A stretch of DNA of 64,000 bases, taken from contig JASBNA010000017.1 in assembly GCA_038087015.1 (NCBI GenBank), forward strand, positions 496,001-560,000, given 5' to 3'. Each line of letters starts with the position of its first letter. The stretch's first letter is position 1. This DNA comes from Cerrena zonata (taxonomy: Eukaryota; Basidiomycota; Agaricomycetes; Polyporales; Cerrenaceae). Of this stretch, positions 23,320 to 35,587 are shown one piece after another. The notes under the pieces were generated by a model. It ran no database searches and had not been told where the DNA came from. It saw only the letters and a list, made by a program, of their open reading frames with translations. Both the position numbers and the translations under genes were made by a program.

Positions 23320-25925
23320 TATGCAGATACAGCGACAGTTCAAGTGGGTGACTGGTTGTAGAGACGAGTGAAGGTTAGTGCCTGCGGGTATTTGAGCAAG
23401 GGCAAGAGAAAGGAAGATGGGAGTACAGGCATCATAGTGAGTTCATATAGTTGCGAGTGTGAGGCACCGAGGCGAAGCGAACTCGGATATGTAGTTAAAC
23501 TACATGCTTTTGCTTCGCCGAAAGACCGCCGGGCTAGCCGGCAACCCTATGGAAAGACACCGTCACATTCCGCCAGCAGAGAAACAATCCATATAAGTGA
23601 AGGGGAACTTGCAAACGGAATTGTACTCAGTTCCGCCTGGGAAGGTAGCGCAAGTGACAACCGACCGCGGCATCTCTGCCAGAGTTGTTGGAATACCAGT
23701 TCAGCATGTGTTGCAAACGGGAGTATGGAGGGAAAGAACCATTGGAGAGAATACGTAGTGATGAAATCCTTCGTATGTCCTACTGGAATGTGCATAGGGC
23801 ATACAGCCGCCGTGTGCAGAGGGGAACTTCCGTCTCGAGTATAAGGGGGTGAGAGTACCGTATTACAGACGGCCGAGACAAGCACTGTGCTAATGACTCC
23901 GTCGTACGCATCATCCGATAAGTGCTGGGGTGTCCTTTTGTATTTATATGGAGATTATAACTTCCAGTGAGATCTGTTGTCCGAGAGAGAGGCGCCTATC
24001 TTACCTATCAATGAAAAGAAAAAAAACGCGCTTGCGGAGGTTGACCTGGTTTCTACTCACGAGGTAGTCCACTTACATTGCGACCTACCGGGAGCATTTG
24101 GTGGAAAAGGCAAATCGGTGTTCGCTGATCTAATCGGAGATCCCAAGATCTCCTACCTCACCATTCGTCCTCCACCACAAATGGATCAATTCCAGACAAA
24201 CTGCAGACAAATGGCAGGCGCATCAGTTATCGATACACCACCCAAGTTTCGCATTTAAGAAACAACACACGCACCAATCATATTGACTGCGGAGATTCCC
24301 AGAAAACTGAAAGAACATCAGAGTGATGGTACGGTGTTGCGAAAATGAACCGACATATGTCAGCCACAACACAACGGAGCCCCCGGCGGTAACAATAATT
24401 CAGAGTACATGAGTCCGGCTAATCTCGAGCCATCTCGAACTGTCCCATCGGAACATCCCTGAGAAAACCTCAAAACGTGTCGGGCGGGAAGATATTCATC
24501 GCCCTCTTGTGGTCCTGAACCATGAGGGGTAGCGATTAGGCTAGACAGGCCTAGACATCATCGCAGATGATTTCCAATGAATAACCGTTAGCATTGTCCC
24601 CATTTTCAACTCCTTCAGGTTCCCCCCAAAGATACCGCATCACCGGTCTCTTACTATCTGAGAGAAACGGTTGTAACGGGTTTAATCGTTGACGTCGATA
24701 ATGGCGTAGTCGGACTCCAGTGGGGGGTATAAAGTTCAGTAAAGGCTCACTGACCTAGGGTTTGTTGGGAACTGAGAAGCACCCCTCTTTGCTTCGAAAA
24801 CAGGAACATCACTAGTACGAACAGGCTTTACATCGTGTGTGTCATCCTAGGAGATACAGAAATCTCCGGTGAGAGCTGGAGTACAATCCATACGTTTTAC
24901 TTGCCATACTCTGACGCGGGGTACAGTTTGAGGGTAGAACGCCCATAAACGAGACAGGAGACCTATACCAGCGAAGATCACCCACGACTGTACCAATTAC
25001 AAAAACTGAATGTGCACACACCTTTTGGTCTCTGAACGTAGTGTAGTGTATGTAATCAGAGGGAATGTTTATCCATTACGTCCCTGGGCAAGTATGGGGC
25101 AGCATGGAACAGAGTTTCTAGCATGTTTGACATAGGGGTAGGGTGAACAACCCCAACGCTTTCTTAATCCTCCGGAAGAGTGCTAATCAACAAACCAGCT
25201 ATCGGAGGCGGAAAAACAGCTTGGGAAAGGTAAGAAACAGCAGTATTCAGTGACCGAGAGAATTTCTCCAGAAAGCAAGTTGGATTGATCGCATCCAGCG
25301 CTGGGCAGGAACAAATCGAGCAGACTATTCACTGTGGTGTATGTAGGTTGAGAGAGAGTGGACACGTAATTGAGACAGTTCAAGTAAAAAGGGATCAGCT
25401 GGTAGGTACATACTCCGATTCTGAATTATAAAGAAAACCTTCCCTGAGTTTGATTTCATCAAAATCACTGCTTTAACGTTAGATAAGTACCCGAGTAACG
25501 ATCAGGTATAGGGAGATCATGAATTGAAACGAAGCTTAACGCCACAGAACTGCACAGCTCCGAAGATGTGAGGGCAGCGTGCAATTGGCAGCGGACGGCT
25601 CTCGGAAGAACATTGAATGAGCGCGCGACCCAATCCTGTACCGATCCCTAGTCTATTGCTGACACCAGAATAAACCGAGTAAGTATAGAATAGACTTTCA
25701 GACGCAAGCGGAATCCTTTGCAGAAGTTCGGCATAACGTGGAGTGAACTTTACTCAAACAGTCTCTCAAGTCAACTGCGACCGTTGACATGCACATTTAG
25801 TGCGTGAGTGTTATCGACAAATCAAATAGCACCTCTCACAGACAGTCATCACTCATCCTTACTATAGAATGACAAAGATAAGTTATTGAGCTCCAATCAA
25901 AGACTATACGAATAGTATACAAAGA
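23320..25925. other. Gene-poor 2.6-kb stretch
   Basis: No convincing exon chain on either strand. A 158-codon frame (23368-23844) and a 93-codon frame (23977-24258) are present but show no family pattern. It holds a nested inverted repeat at 23471-23519 and a short one, GGAGATC-CCAA-GATCTCC, near 24136-24153. This could be promoter and terminator space, a non-coding RNA or eroded mobile DNA; nothing seen decides between these. Confidence 0.4.
23471..23519. repeat. Nested inverted repeat (49 bp)
   Basis: Outer arms GGCGAAGC and GCTTCGCC (8 bp, perfect) enclose inner arms ATGTAGTT and AACTACAT (8 bp, perfect) around a single A. Between outer and inner arms the spacers are 10 and 6 nt. As RNA it would fold into a two-tier hairpin; as DNA it could be the tip of a palindromic element. 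No second copy was noticed in the window. Confidence 0.7.
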
Positions 25926-27557
25926 TCATAGTTCATCGTGGGTCGAAGTCTCTGCAGAAGTAGCCTGAGCGGACACAGAGGGGGTCGGCGTAGGTTCCTC
26001 CGCGAGCTTCGACGAAGGAGTAGCTTCAGAAATGGGTGTTTCGGTCTCCCCTGCTACCGGTGTCTTGGGATGACCAGTTCCCGGTACTTCCAAAACGATC
26101 TGCCCACCATCACCAGTCTTCGCCATCTTGGGTGCATTTGCACTCTTCGAAGCCTCCTCCTCTTGATGCTTGAGTATCCTCTTGATAGGATCCTCAGGCT
26201 TATCATCTGTCTTCTCCTTCGCAGTCTTCTTCAATGGCATACCGCCCATGCTACCGGGGAATCCATGTTTACCGTGGAAGTCGGTCCCATACTGCTTCAC
26301 TGCTTCCTCGAAGTCGATCATATCGCTGTAAAAAAGGAGCACGTCATAACCGAGGATCAGTTACTCACGTTCGTTGACGCGGGAGAAGCATCCCTGAAAG
26401 GATAGGTGCTTACTTGAAACCACCGTGAGCAAGAGCCATCCGCTGAGCTTCTTGCTTGCGTTCAATTTCGAGCTCAGTTTCGTCGGGAGCGAATTCTTCT
26501 TGAGCTGCCTCCTTATTGGCTATCTCCAAGTCCGCGGTCCCGTCGATGATAGAATCGAAGAATTTAGATAACGAATCATATTTGCTGAGACCTACGGAGG
26601 AGCTAATGTTAGCCTCCAATTCAATGACGAGTGGCGTTGAACAGAAGGTCACCTTCGAATCGGACGAAGTCAGTTTTACCAGGTGGGTAAACGAGCACCT
26701 TGGACGATCCCTTCTCTCCAGCCTCCATTCCCATGATCACTGAGCTCTTGCCCTTGCGATCACGATGAATTCCAAACTTAAAGTGGTCCTTGTATTTATT
26801 TCCGAGGACTTGCCAAAGTAAAGGTATTTGTTTTCCATTGTTGACAAGCAGGGTTCGTGTTTTATCGATGTTCTATCAACGCGTTAAGAAAGACACATAT
26901 CAAATCAAACATGAGGCTCTTACATCCGTCACCCACTTGGGAACGTCCTCGATTCTGTAAATTTTCTCGACGCCGTGAGGGACAGCTCTTGATGCCCAGT
27001 AGTAAAATGCACTGGCAGTACGTTCCGGGCCATCAAAGGTGTGAGGTTCTGAACGACCTCCTCGGGGGTAGACCTGCATGCATATAAGATTGGGTTCAGA
27101 TAGACAGGCATACGCAATGTCCCTACTCTAACAGTTGGAAATCCTTGAACGCCTTGCTTCCCACAGAACGATTTGTATTGCTCGCAGTCGATGGCGTACA
27201 TGGGTATTAGGGGGTAGAGACCTAGGGCAGCCTTGCTGTACTCGGGCACCATTCTCTGACAATGCTATTTCCAAGTTCGGCGAGTGGTCAATAGCTGTAT
27301 CTCTCTGAGAAACAGTGGTCATTTTGAACACTCACCCCACACCATGGCGCGACGAACGCGAAGACACTAGTTGCCTACAATCCTTGTAAGGTACTGCTAC
27401 ACCCTGCAATAATCGATAGACGTACGTTCTCCTTCATTGCCGCCTTGAATCCCTTCGGGTCAGACATCTTCACAAGCGAATCTTTCGGGAACAGCGCTGC
27501 TGACACCAGTGAAGGTGCCACAGCAAGCGACACAGCGAGGAGCTTTGTCAATTGCAT
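25926..27557 (-). CDS. ER protein disulfide isomerase-like protein with one WCGHC site and C-terminal HDEL
   Basis: Oxidoreductase that forms and reshuffles disulfides in the ER lumen. Signal peptide MQLTKLLAVSLAVAPSLVSA. Thioredoxin domain with active site APWCGHC (split by an intron after WCG) and the cis-proline region KQGVQGFPTVRVYPRGGRS. A single active-site pair is present. A degenerate, less conserved middle domain follows (VEKIYRIEDVPKWVTDNIDK, then FVRFEGLSKYDSLSKFFDSI). The acidic, Pro/Glu/Thr-rich tail ends STHDEL at 25926, a classical ER-retention signal. This fits the Mpd1/P5-type single-site PDIs of fungi rather than the four-domain PDI. Six or so exons join in frame; the start at 27557 gives the signal peptide directly. 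No lesions. Confidence 0.92.
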
Positions 27558-28775
27558 GGTGATTGACTAGAACGTCGAGAATGAGAACTGTAGGATGTGT
27601 TGTACCCGAGCGAGCTGAAACTTATATGCAACAGATAGACGTGGGGAAGTGTTTCCCGGTCAAAGCTGACGTGGCTGCTTTACGACCACGACATTTCACA
27701 CCCATCCGGTGCCGTTCTTGACGCTGCCGACGATGTACGGCCCTGTACACTGGCTTCAGTACCCACGAAAGATTGCTCTTGGGAGTTTGTTCGCCCTCTC
27801 TATGGTGTACATAGCAGTATACAGTTGCATGACCATCTCACGGTACTCGCACGGAGGGTGGATAGACGCGTTCGTTCCCGTACACGATCCTACACCTATT
27901 CTTTATACTCAATTGCATCTTGGGAATTGCTGTCGTGTTACTCGACGATGCTTCTGAATCGTGACGCTATTCTTTCAACTCGCTGATCAACCATATCCCC
28001 CTTAGGCTTCGGTCTCAGATCTCAGCTGTCAGGGATCTCAAATCGCATCTGGCCTCTGACTTCAACAAGCTAATACTTGCTTGAACTTGAACTCTGAATC
28101 AAATACACTGCTTGTATTGGACACCGGTCACTACAATGATATGCTACTCTGCAAGGGAACGTATGTTGTCCTAATTTCTACCCCTCAAAACTCAAAATAC
28201 ATAAAATCCAGAGATATGCTTCCGTCAGGAGTTCTGTTGTAAGCTTGCCGTTCTTACAGATTAGCTCAATCATGGCGAGTGTGTTACATAGGATGTTACG
28301 ACGATTATTGCTGTGTTTTCCCTCAAGACACTCTGACAAAATCGAAAATAGATTCTCGCCGATTCTCACAGTTCTTGCACTTGCACACACTACCTACCGA
28401 TCAAACCATGTGGCTTTCCTCGTGGCCTCTGCTATGCATATATACAAAGCTTATACTGTCTCCTTCATACTCGGACTTTGTCTAACATCTTTCGGTGGTC
28501 CTAAATAAGTTGTTATATTTGAGTTACCTTTTTCTACCTACCTGTACCCTTACCCTGCTATTCGGTCCCTCAACGAGCTGAACAGCTGGACCGAGGAGCG
28601 CCGTTAGTGCACCACGTGTACATTTTGGAAGGATATGCCTCACCTTTGCAGCATGTTATCGGAATACTCATGCCCCAATAAAAGGTCTTGAACAACGAGA
28701 GTATCGTGTTCATCTCTTTCGTTTGATCCATTGCTTTGAAATACCGGCTGTTTGTATACCATCTGATATACCGCT
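27558..28775. other. Divergent intergenic region, 1.2 kb
   Basis: Promoter space for the PDI-like gene (-) and the Ran-binding gene (+). A plus-strand frame at 27709-27957 contains a hydrophobic stretch (KIALGSLFALSMVYIAVYS) but has no recognised family. Nothing else is supported. Confidence 0.4.
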
Positions 28776-30540
28776 ATGTTTCCGTTGAGCGACTTCAATG
28801 TTGTGTGCTGTGCACTTGCAACAGTTTCTGCAGCCGTTGGCTATCAGTACTCGAGAAAGACAGCAAAGAGAAATGGGTGCGTAACAAGTTCACTGACTCT
28901 ATTTATATTCAACACTGAATGGAAACTTAGGCCTTCCTTTCTTGGTCGCAAGATGCGACGCTTCTCAACATCGAGCACATCCTCCGAGACCACTTTAGTG
29001 GGGGACGCGGACATTACCTACTCCAAACCAACAGAGAATGTAAGTACGATGTACATGCATATAACATAATACTGAATGTCGTTTAGGCATATGATGATAC
29101 CGAACCAGGCAGTCTGAAGAGAAAACTTAGAGAAGTAGAAGTCGAATCCGAAAATGTACAACCTATACCACTTTGCGACTGGAGCCAGAAACTCATACAC
29201 TAATTGTCTAGTCTACACCGGATGACATTGAACGCGAGCCATCAGTGAGTTAATCTTAATCTTAACATACCACGCATGTCCGGCTCACCTTTGATTGATA
29301 GCAGGAGCGATCTAGCACGCCTCGCAAAAAGCTCCGAATTGGCACTCCCGAGACAGAAGAAGACGGCGATTATATCTTGATCAAAGTCGAGGAGGCTTCG
29401 CCTGAACCTCCTGAAAGCCCTGTAGAGGTCACTCCTCCACCAATTCCCGCTTCACAGGAACCCCAAGCATCCGCTGAAACACTTGCAGAGGGAGAGAAAT
29501 CGGGCTTGTCAAACGTTGAAGTAACAATTACCTATTGACTATGTCTTCAATTATCACTGAACCCTTGATAGATCCCGCAGAAAGCCCCCGAGGCCTCACC
29601 ATCATCGCCAGTTTTACCGTCAGCATTCACGGTACCTTCTGTAAGTGGGAGTTTCACCCGTCGGTCTGCCGGAACGAAATCCTGAACACACGACTATTCA
29701 GTACAAACCATGCACAGGATTCTCTGCCTTCGCAACTTCATCGACGTCACCATTCGCTGCTTCTTCTAGTTCTTCCAAGCAACCTGCGTGGAGGACAGCT
29801 TCCTCGAGAAGCTTCAATCCTCTCGATCCGCTCTCTTCTATAGTGCCGATCTCAGAAGCACCAGCGCAACTCCTCGCGGATGTTGATCAACCAGCTCCCA
29901 ATGCAGACGATGCTCTGGCAGCTCAGTCACACACCAAGAAATCCCAGACGAGTACGGAACTATTGCAACCAATGATCTCAATTGCTTACATACAATTCAA
30001 TCAGATTTGACTGGCGAAGAAGATGAGGAGGTCATCACCGAGTTGAAGGGGGCAAAACTCTTTGTGAAACGTGGTGCTAAAGACTTCGCGGATGGTATGT
30101 TTGGACACGTGAAATATCTGTCCCATCGAGAAACCAAAGAGGAACGGCTAGGTCAGTGCTTTTTTATGCCATTGTTCCCTCCCTCGGGTATTGAAGACTC
30201 GGAATGATGTAGTTTTCCGTCGGGAGCATGTCTGGAAGGTTTCCATGAGTGTTCGGCTGCGCCCAACAGTCAGGTGTACGTTCGATGAGGATCAAGGCAT
30301 CCTCCGTTTTACCCTGAAAGAAGCGATAGACGGGGAGATGGATGAGCAGCGCCAGGAGGTCGTCGTGTATGCCATAAAGGTGAGCCGATGCGATACAATA
30401 CACCTTACTGCTACACCGTCTCATCCAATCTGCGGCGATCTTCCTAGCGAGGTAAAATGCCCAAAGCGGATTTTGCCACTTTTGCCCAACAGGTCGTAGC
30501 CAGTAGTCACCTGCCCCAAGCACCGAGCAACGCGGCATAG
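28776..30540 (+). CDS. RanBP1-domain protein, Yrb2/Hba1/Nup50-like
   Basis: Ran-GTP-binding cofactor of nuclear transport. It has an N-terminal hydrophobic segment (NVVCCALATVSAAVGY), then Ser-rich and Lys/Arg-rich parts (KRKLREVEVESE; TPRKKLRIGTPETEEDGDY, likely nuclear localisation). A Ser/Phe nucleoporin-like region follows (GFSAFATSSTSPFAASS, FNPLDPLSSIVP). The C-terminal RanBP1 domain runs LTGEEDEEVITELKGAKLFV, VFRREHVWKVSMSVRLRPTV, FTLKEAIDGEM, RGKMPKADFATFAQQVVAS, stop at 30540. About eight exons. One join is imperfect: the exon ending near 29640 (SAFTVPS) and the one starting near 29719 (GFSAFATS) are one base out of phase with the only good GT and AG sites. That may be an assembly error or a missed splice choice. 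The domain itself is intact. Confidence 0.85.
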
Positions 30541-31669
30541 GTGGTGGCGTTTGATTGAACGATATAGCTAGTCAAATTCGGCTAAGGTTATGTACTCCCT
30601 GAAGTTGGAGTTCTGAGACTTGACGTCTATCTCGCATGTTACTGCTAGCAGTATACCTATGCGTCATGACCTCCAAGGTCTCACCCTGGATATCTGGCAT
30701 GTCCGGGTGGTGCACCGTCGAGTGGAGTTCATGACGGTTGTATGTACCATACTCTATTCTTATTCTATGCGTATATGGTTTATGTGGAAAGGATGTTCCC
30801 CCGGTTGGGAAGATGAGTACTGACACGGCTACTCAATTAGAACGAGAAGTTCAGGTACATCGTCTTTTGTGAGGAATGAGTTCAGCCACCAGCGTACGTA
30901 AACCCGAGTCTTTCGACATGTTTTCTTGTTTTCTGATGATACTGCACAGCATCTCATGGTGCGCTGGAGTTCGACATGATCATTACCCTTCCAACAAAGA
31001 GCCAGGGCGGGAATGTTACGGCCTTTTGGCAACTTGTGGGTGCGCGTGATGAGGCGGCCCGCATATGTTCTTATTCCCAAAGAGGAAGGACTTGTATTTC
31101 CTTCATCTTACTCCCACCGGCTGTCTTCATTTTACTCGGCTTCCTACCTCTTCACGCATCCTCGGATGACGGTAACTCCGCAAGAACAATAACGACGGTA
31201 TCTTGTCCTGTCAATTAACGTTCTGACTGACTTCCAACAGCCTCATGTCGCACACCGTTGTTGTGCTTGGATGCGATTCTGCAAAGGTCCCCCACGTTGA
31301 CGCTGGACTGGAAGTTCTTATATTAGAAGAGAAGAACACTTTATTGTCTCTAAGAGGCAGCTGTGGTTGGCTTCTTGTACTCCCCGCATCTCATATAACC
31401 TGAAACCGCAGATACAGGAACTCATCGTCAGCCAGCTAGCCTGTGCCACTTTGTGACCTCTAACGACCGCAACTCATATCACGCCTATTAGACTCTTAAC
31501 CGAACCGTTGTATCGATACATTTTCTGTTACTCATCTCTCGTCTCGCACATCATCTGTACCCTGCATCTCTCACCTCTGTCCACTTGAAACTTGTGAGTA
31601 TCATATCAACCTGAATGTCCCGAGAATATCCATGGCTGACCATAGTTATAATAATCGGTTATAGCTTAC
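30541..31669. other. Unresolved 1.1-kb stretch, possible small multi-exon gene
   Basis: A chain of splice-like exons can be drawn on the plus strand (around 30947-31043, with SHGALEFDMIITLPTKSQGG, then 31082-31168), but the resulting protein matches no family I know. Protein-like peptides also appear on the minus strand at 30829-31080. Without transcripts the coding strand cannot be decided. Confidence 0.3.
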
Positions 31670-33176
31670 ATGTCATCGACTCGCACTCGCACTAAATCTT
31701 CTACTCGAGTAGCCCCTCCACTTTTCGTACCTTCGTACTCTTTCCTTGCGTACCCACCGCAGAAAGAGAAGCCCTCACAGCCACTTCCAACCACACCCAA
31801 ATACACGTCTATTGAGCCGTACACCCCTGTACGAAGCCGTCGCCGTTCGTCCTTCACGAACAATATCACCAGTTGGGTCCACAGTGTCCAACCTGGTACA
31901 CCAGCTCCCATTTCTCCTGAACGCAGGGGATCCATCGCTAGCTTGACCGCTACACTTGTTGCCTTCCCATCCCCAAGCGACAAGGAGAACTGCGTTGACT
32001 CATTCGAGTCTCTCGGTTATACCTCTGCCTTTGTGGACCTTCAGGGAATCCCAAAACGCAATAAGTCTATCTCTAAGGGTCAAGTTCCTCAGGCGGAAGC
32101 AGCTTCTCAGAAGACATTGAAGCATACGCGCTCATTCTCTCTCTTCCGCCAACGTACTCTATCGACCCCTGCCCCTGCATCTCCTACATCCCCCACATAT
32201 TCTCGTGCACCTACTCCTACACAAGCCATGATGTCATCTTACAAAGCGCCCTCTCGTTCTCATTCCCGTACCCACTCTGTCGCTTCGACCGTCACCAAGT
32301 CCAAAAAGACGAAATATGCCGAAGGCTCGACCCCCGCCGTTGGCCACCGATCTGGCTCTTGCTCAATTTATGGATGGCGGAAACGTCGAAGATCAGATCA
32401 AACGTTACAACGATGCCAAAGCGAAGTCAGGTGGTGCTGTTCAAGTTAATGGACAACTCGTTGGCGTAGGAGACGTTTATAGGGACGAGGATGGTAACGC
32501 TTGGCGTGACCGCGAGGAAGCGTTGGAGCATGCTCGTCTTTTGAAGGATGAGGCTGAGAACGGTTGGGTGAAATTCAGATCCCATCTTGATGCTTCGGGT
32601 AGGACTGGGAAACCCACTGATATGTCCCTTGAGGACGAGGAGCGTCGAGGGAGCGTGTCCACTCAAGCAACCCAGGATAGCCAGGATTCTGATCTGAATC
32701 CACGCTATGCTATGGATGCTGAGGCCTCCAATGATTTGGCTGGGTTTGATAGGTTGAGGCTTGGTTCACCTGCTCTTGCTCTCCCCTCTCAAAGCCAACA
32801 GGTCGCGAAGCATTTACGTAAATCTGAGGATCTACTTGATACGTTCCCCATCCCTACATCTCCTCGATCACCCTTGACACCACGATCGTATGTCGGTACT
32901 ACACATCGTGATGGTTCGAAGGATCGTCGTCGTCCAACACCGCTCGAACTGGCCCCGCAAAGCCCTGCATTCGTGTACCCCACAACTCCAGCGCATGATG
33001 CGGATGAGATGAGACGGGCCTTCCTCGATTCCTCATTTGCTCCTGCGCCTAGCGGCCCACTGTCGCCTGTCACCGCCCGGGCTGCTATCCCTCCGACTGC
33101 GAGCGCGAAGTCGACGTCAAAGCAAAATATGCTCAATGTGAAGGGTCTTCTGAAGGCTGTTGGTCGGAAGAGATGA
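31670..33176 (+). CDS. Serine/proline-rich uncharacterised protein with an apparent one-base frameshift
   Basis: Intronless as far as can be seen. The N-terminal half (31670 to about 32316) is Ser/Thr/Pro/Arg-rich with short motifs such as APPLFVPSYSFLAYPPQKEK, SRRRSSFTNNITSWVHSV and SFESLGYTSAFVDLQGIPK. The C-terminal half (about 32316-33176) contains a conserved-looking patch, LALAQFMDGGNVEDQIKRYN then VGDVYRDEDGNAWRDREEAL, and many SP sites, ending MLNVKGLLKAVGRKR. The two halves are in different frames. The switch falls at GCCGAAGGCTCGACCCCC (about 32317-32335), where removing one G (or C) would join them as AEARPPPLATDLALAQ. There is no room for an intron, so this is either an assembly indel or a damaged gene. 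Function unknown. Confidence 0.7.
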
Positions 33177-33969
33177 ATGCTATGTGAACGACTGCCACGA
33201 ATATGTGATTCGGTCTCAATTTCCCGCTTTTTTTGGTTCTTCATCAACTTTATGTTAACAGCGTAATTGTAATTTCATGTTACCGGCGTAGATCGTTGGT
33301 GACATATTGTAGCCATAGCAATCAGTTCAATTGAATCATCGTGCTGTTGAACCCTCTATTCGTATCTTCGTTTTTACTTGAGTACAGTATTATAGCTATC
33401 AGAAAGTCTTACGTCTGAAGAAATTTCGAGACCTGAGTATGAAACCTTCAGATCAACCGGTTCTGTTGGGCTAACCATCTATTGGCCGCGACAGACAAGC
33501 GGGAAGTGTACGAAAGGTGAATATCAAGTGAGTGTTGGCTGAATATACATCTACGTACGTCTACCCTCGCGAAGCTATGGCAATTCATCGATGCTCATCA
33601 ATGAGGCAACATAACACTTTGATAGGCTTGACGGTTGTGCTGTGCAAAACCAAGAGATGCCCCATAAATGGTTCAAACGCCGCTCATATTCCACAAGCGC
33701 CGGTACCAGGTACGCAACGAGCCAGCGGTGGATTGCTTTCTTCCTCCTTTCACCGCACACTCAGGCTTTCCCCTATTTTACAGGGCACTTCACTCGTTTT
33801 GCCCAGTCACTCTTTTTGTTTTGGAACAGTAGCTTGACCTGTCGGTCGGGGAACAGTCTTCAAAGTGAGCAAGCACACCATTACAAATGCTAACCTCGAT
33901 ATTGACTATTCACTCTACTAGCTCTTATACCAACACATTTCATCTCACAAACCCTTCTATTCTCCAATT
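33177..33969. other. Intergenic: KRE9-like gene promoter
   Basis: Flank between two genes on the same strand. Short open frames on both strands look random. No feature recognised. Confidence 0.4.
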
Positions 33970-34829
33970 ATGTTCTCCAAGGGCTTCTTCGCGGCTTTCA
34001 TTGCCACGCTGGCTACGGTGTCTCTCGCTGAGCCCGTCCCTTCAGAGCCAAGCCCCGGATCCAAATTCAATGCGGGGGCTACCTGTCACATTGCCTGGGA
34101 CGTCGATACTTCCGGTACTTGGACGCAGATGAGTATTGAGCTCATGTCAGGTAGCAACCTTGCTATGAACCACATCACCAGTACGTCTCACGCCGGTACA
34201 AAAAGGCCTAATGTTGACATTCTATTTTTAGCCGTCGTGACTCTAGATGGTACTGATGCAACCAAAAATACTTACGATTACCCCTGCCCCGAGGTATGTC
34301 CAATTTATGTCATTTCTATAGGATTGGGGGCTCATTTCCAATGTTTCAGGTCACTCCCAACTCTGCCATTTACTTCTACCAATTCACGGACCCTGCGACG
34401 ACCAACATCACGTGGACGACCCGTTTCACGATTGCAGATGCTTCTGGCAACTCTGTTGATCCAGAGAATGCTACTCAACCCGGTGGTCAGGCAATTCCTT
34501 GGGGTATTGGTGCATTAGTGGATCCTTCCAAGGCTACTCCTGCCCCTGTTGGTGGTACTGCCAACGGCACCTCTGCCTCTGCTAGTGTGGGCCCTACTGC
34601 AGGAGCTTCATCTTTGGTTTCATCTACCTCCGCTGCCCCCGTCTCAAGCAGCAGTGGGATCACTCGTGTTACCTCTGCCTCATCCTCATCTCGCGCCACT
34701 CAGAGCACTTCCTCGGCCAACTCCACGCAGACGGGTAACACCGGCACTGGTAACGGTGCCGACAGCCTCTTTGTTGGCCAAGGTCTCTTGCTTGCTATGG
34801 GTACCATCGTCGCTGCACTTATACTCTAA
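33970..34829 (+). CDS. KRE9/KNH1-like Ser/Thr-rich cell-surface protein, probably GPI-anchored
   Basis: Member of the Ser-Thr-rich GPI-anchored family (Kre9/Knh1 N-terminal domain), implicated in beta-1,6-glucan or wall assembly. Signal peptide MFSKGFFAAFIATLATVSLA. The compact beta-sandwich-like domain includes GSKFNAGATCHIAWDVDTSG, MSIELMSGSNLAMNHI and FYQFTDPATTNITWTTRFTI. A long Ser/Thr/Ala linker follows (ASSLVSSTSAAPVSSSSG) and then a C-terminal hydrophobic tail (GLLLAMGTIVAALIL) preceded by small residues (GNGADS), as expected for GPI addition. Three exons with introns at about 34181-34231 and 34294-34349 (GT-AG). Many such genes occur in basidiomycetes. No damage seen. Confidence 0.9.
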
Positions 34830-35587
34830 GCAAAGGACTCTTTATCATTTTTCTGTTGTCTTTGTGGCGTCTCTTAGTTTATCTCATTTTGTTTCGTGGA
34901 TGGGATGGTTCCAATGGTGATGGATAGTGCTCATATTGATATCTCTTCGTAATGATCTACCAACTTGCTAAAGATACGGCTCTTCTCGATAATTCTTGGT
35001 TAATAAGTGGGCTTCAATCGTGGCTTGGTGCTCCTGCTTGAATGCTTTGGCGGAGTCTTGGTAAGTATGAAGTTGATCCCATGTGGGGGCACTGATCGTA
35101 ATCACGAGAAGCTATGCGTGCTTCGCTAACTACCAAGTACACAGGTTCGTCTTCTCCAAATCGAGTCGATTCGACTAGGTGCGGCAATTCCCGAAGTTAT
35201 TGTAAACAGACTGTTGTTTACGGACAAAAAAGCCTTCTACTCAACATAAAGGCCACAGATGCTTAGGATACAAACTTGTTGTTCAACTACCTCGTTGTGG
35301 GTTGGTTGCTATTGAGATTGTGGCACAATTGGAGTTATAGCAACATTGTTGTTGGTCTATTTGTTCGTGTCACGGTACGACATACCAATCTAGGTAATCC
35401 AAGGATAGCCCTCTAGGCGAACGCCACTCCTCAAAATCGTCCTACGACGACGCGTTGGCCCTTTACCACTCCCACCATAGAGTCGGTGCCGTCACCCACT
35501 CTCGTCTTAAGCTTTTTGCTGTCGTAGCATCGTCTCTGGGCAATTCTCATTGCTGAGGCCACATCACCTTTACTAACCCATTCGGAC
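34830..35587. other. Intergenic upstream of membrane-kinase gene 1
   Basis: No coding signal. Probable 3' flank of the KRE9-like gene plus promoter of the kinase gene. Confidence 0.4.

Noticed and set aside
23368..23844. 158-codon plus-strand frame with several Cys and His
   Set aside because: The Cys/His spacing fits no zinc-binding motif and no splice-consistent extension was found.
27709..27957. 82-codon plus-strand frame with a hydrophobic segment
   Set aside because: No homologue recognised and its composition beyond the hydrophobic stretch looks random.
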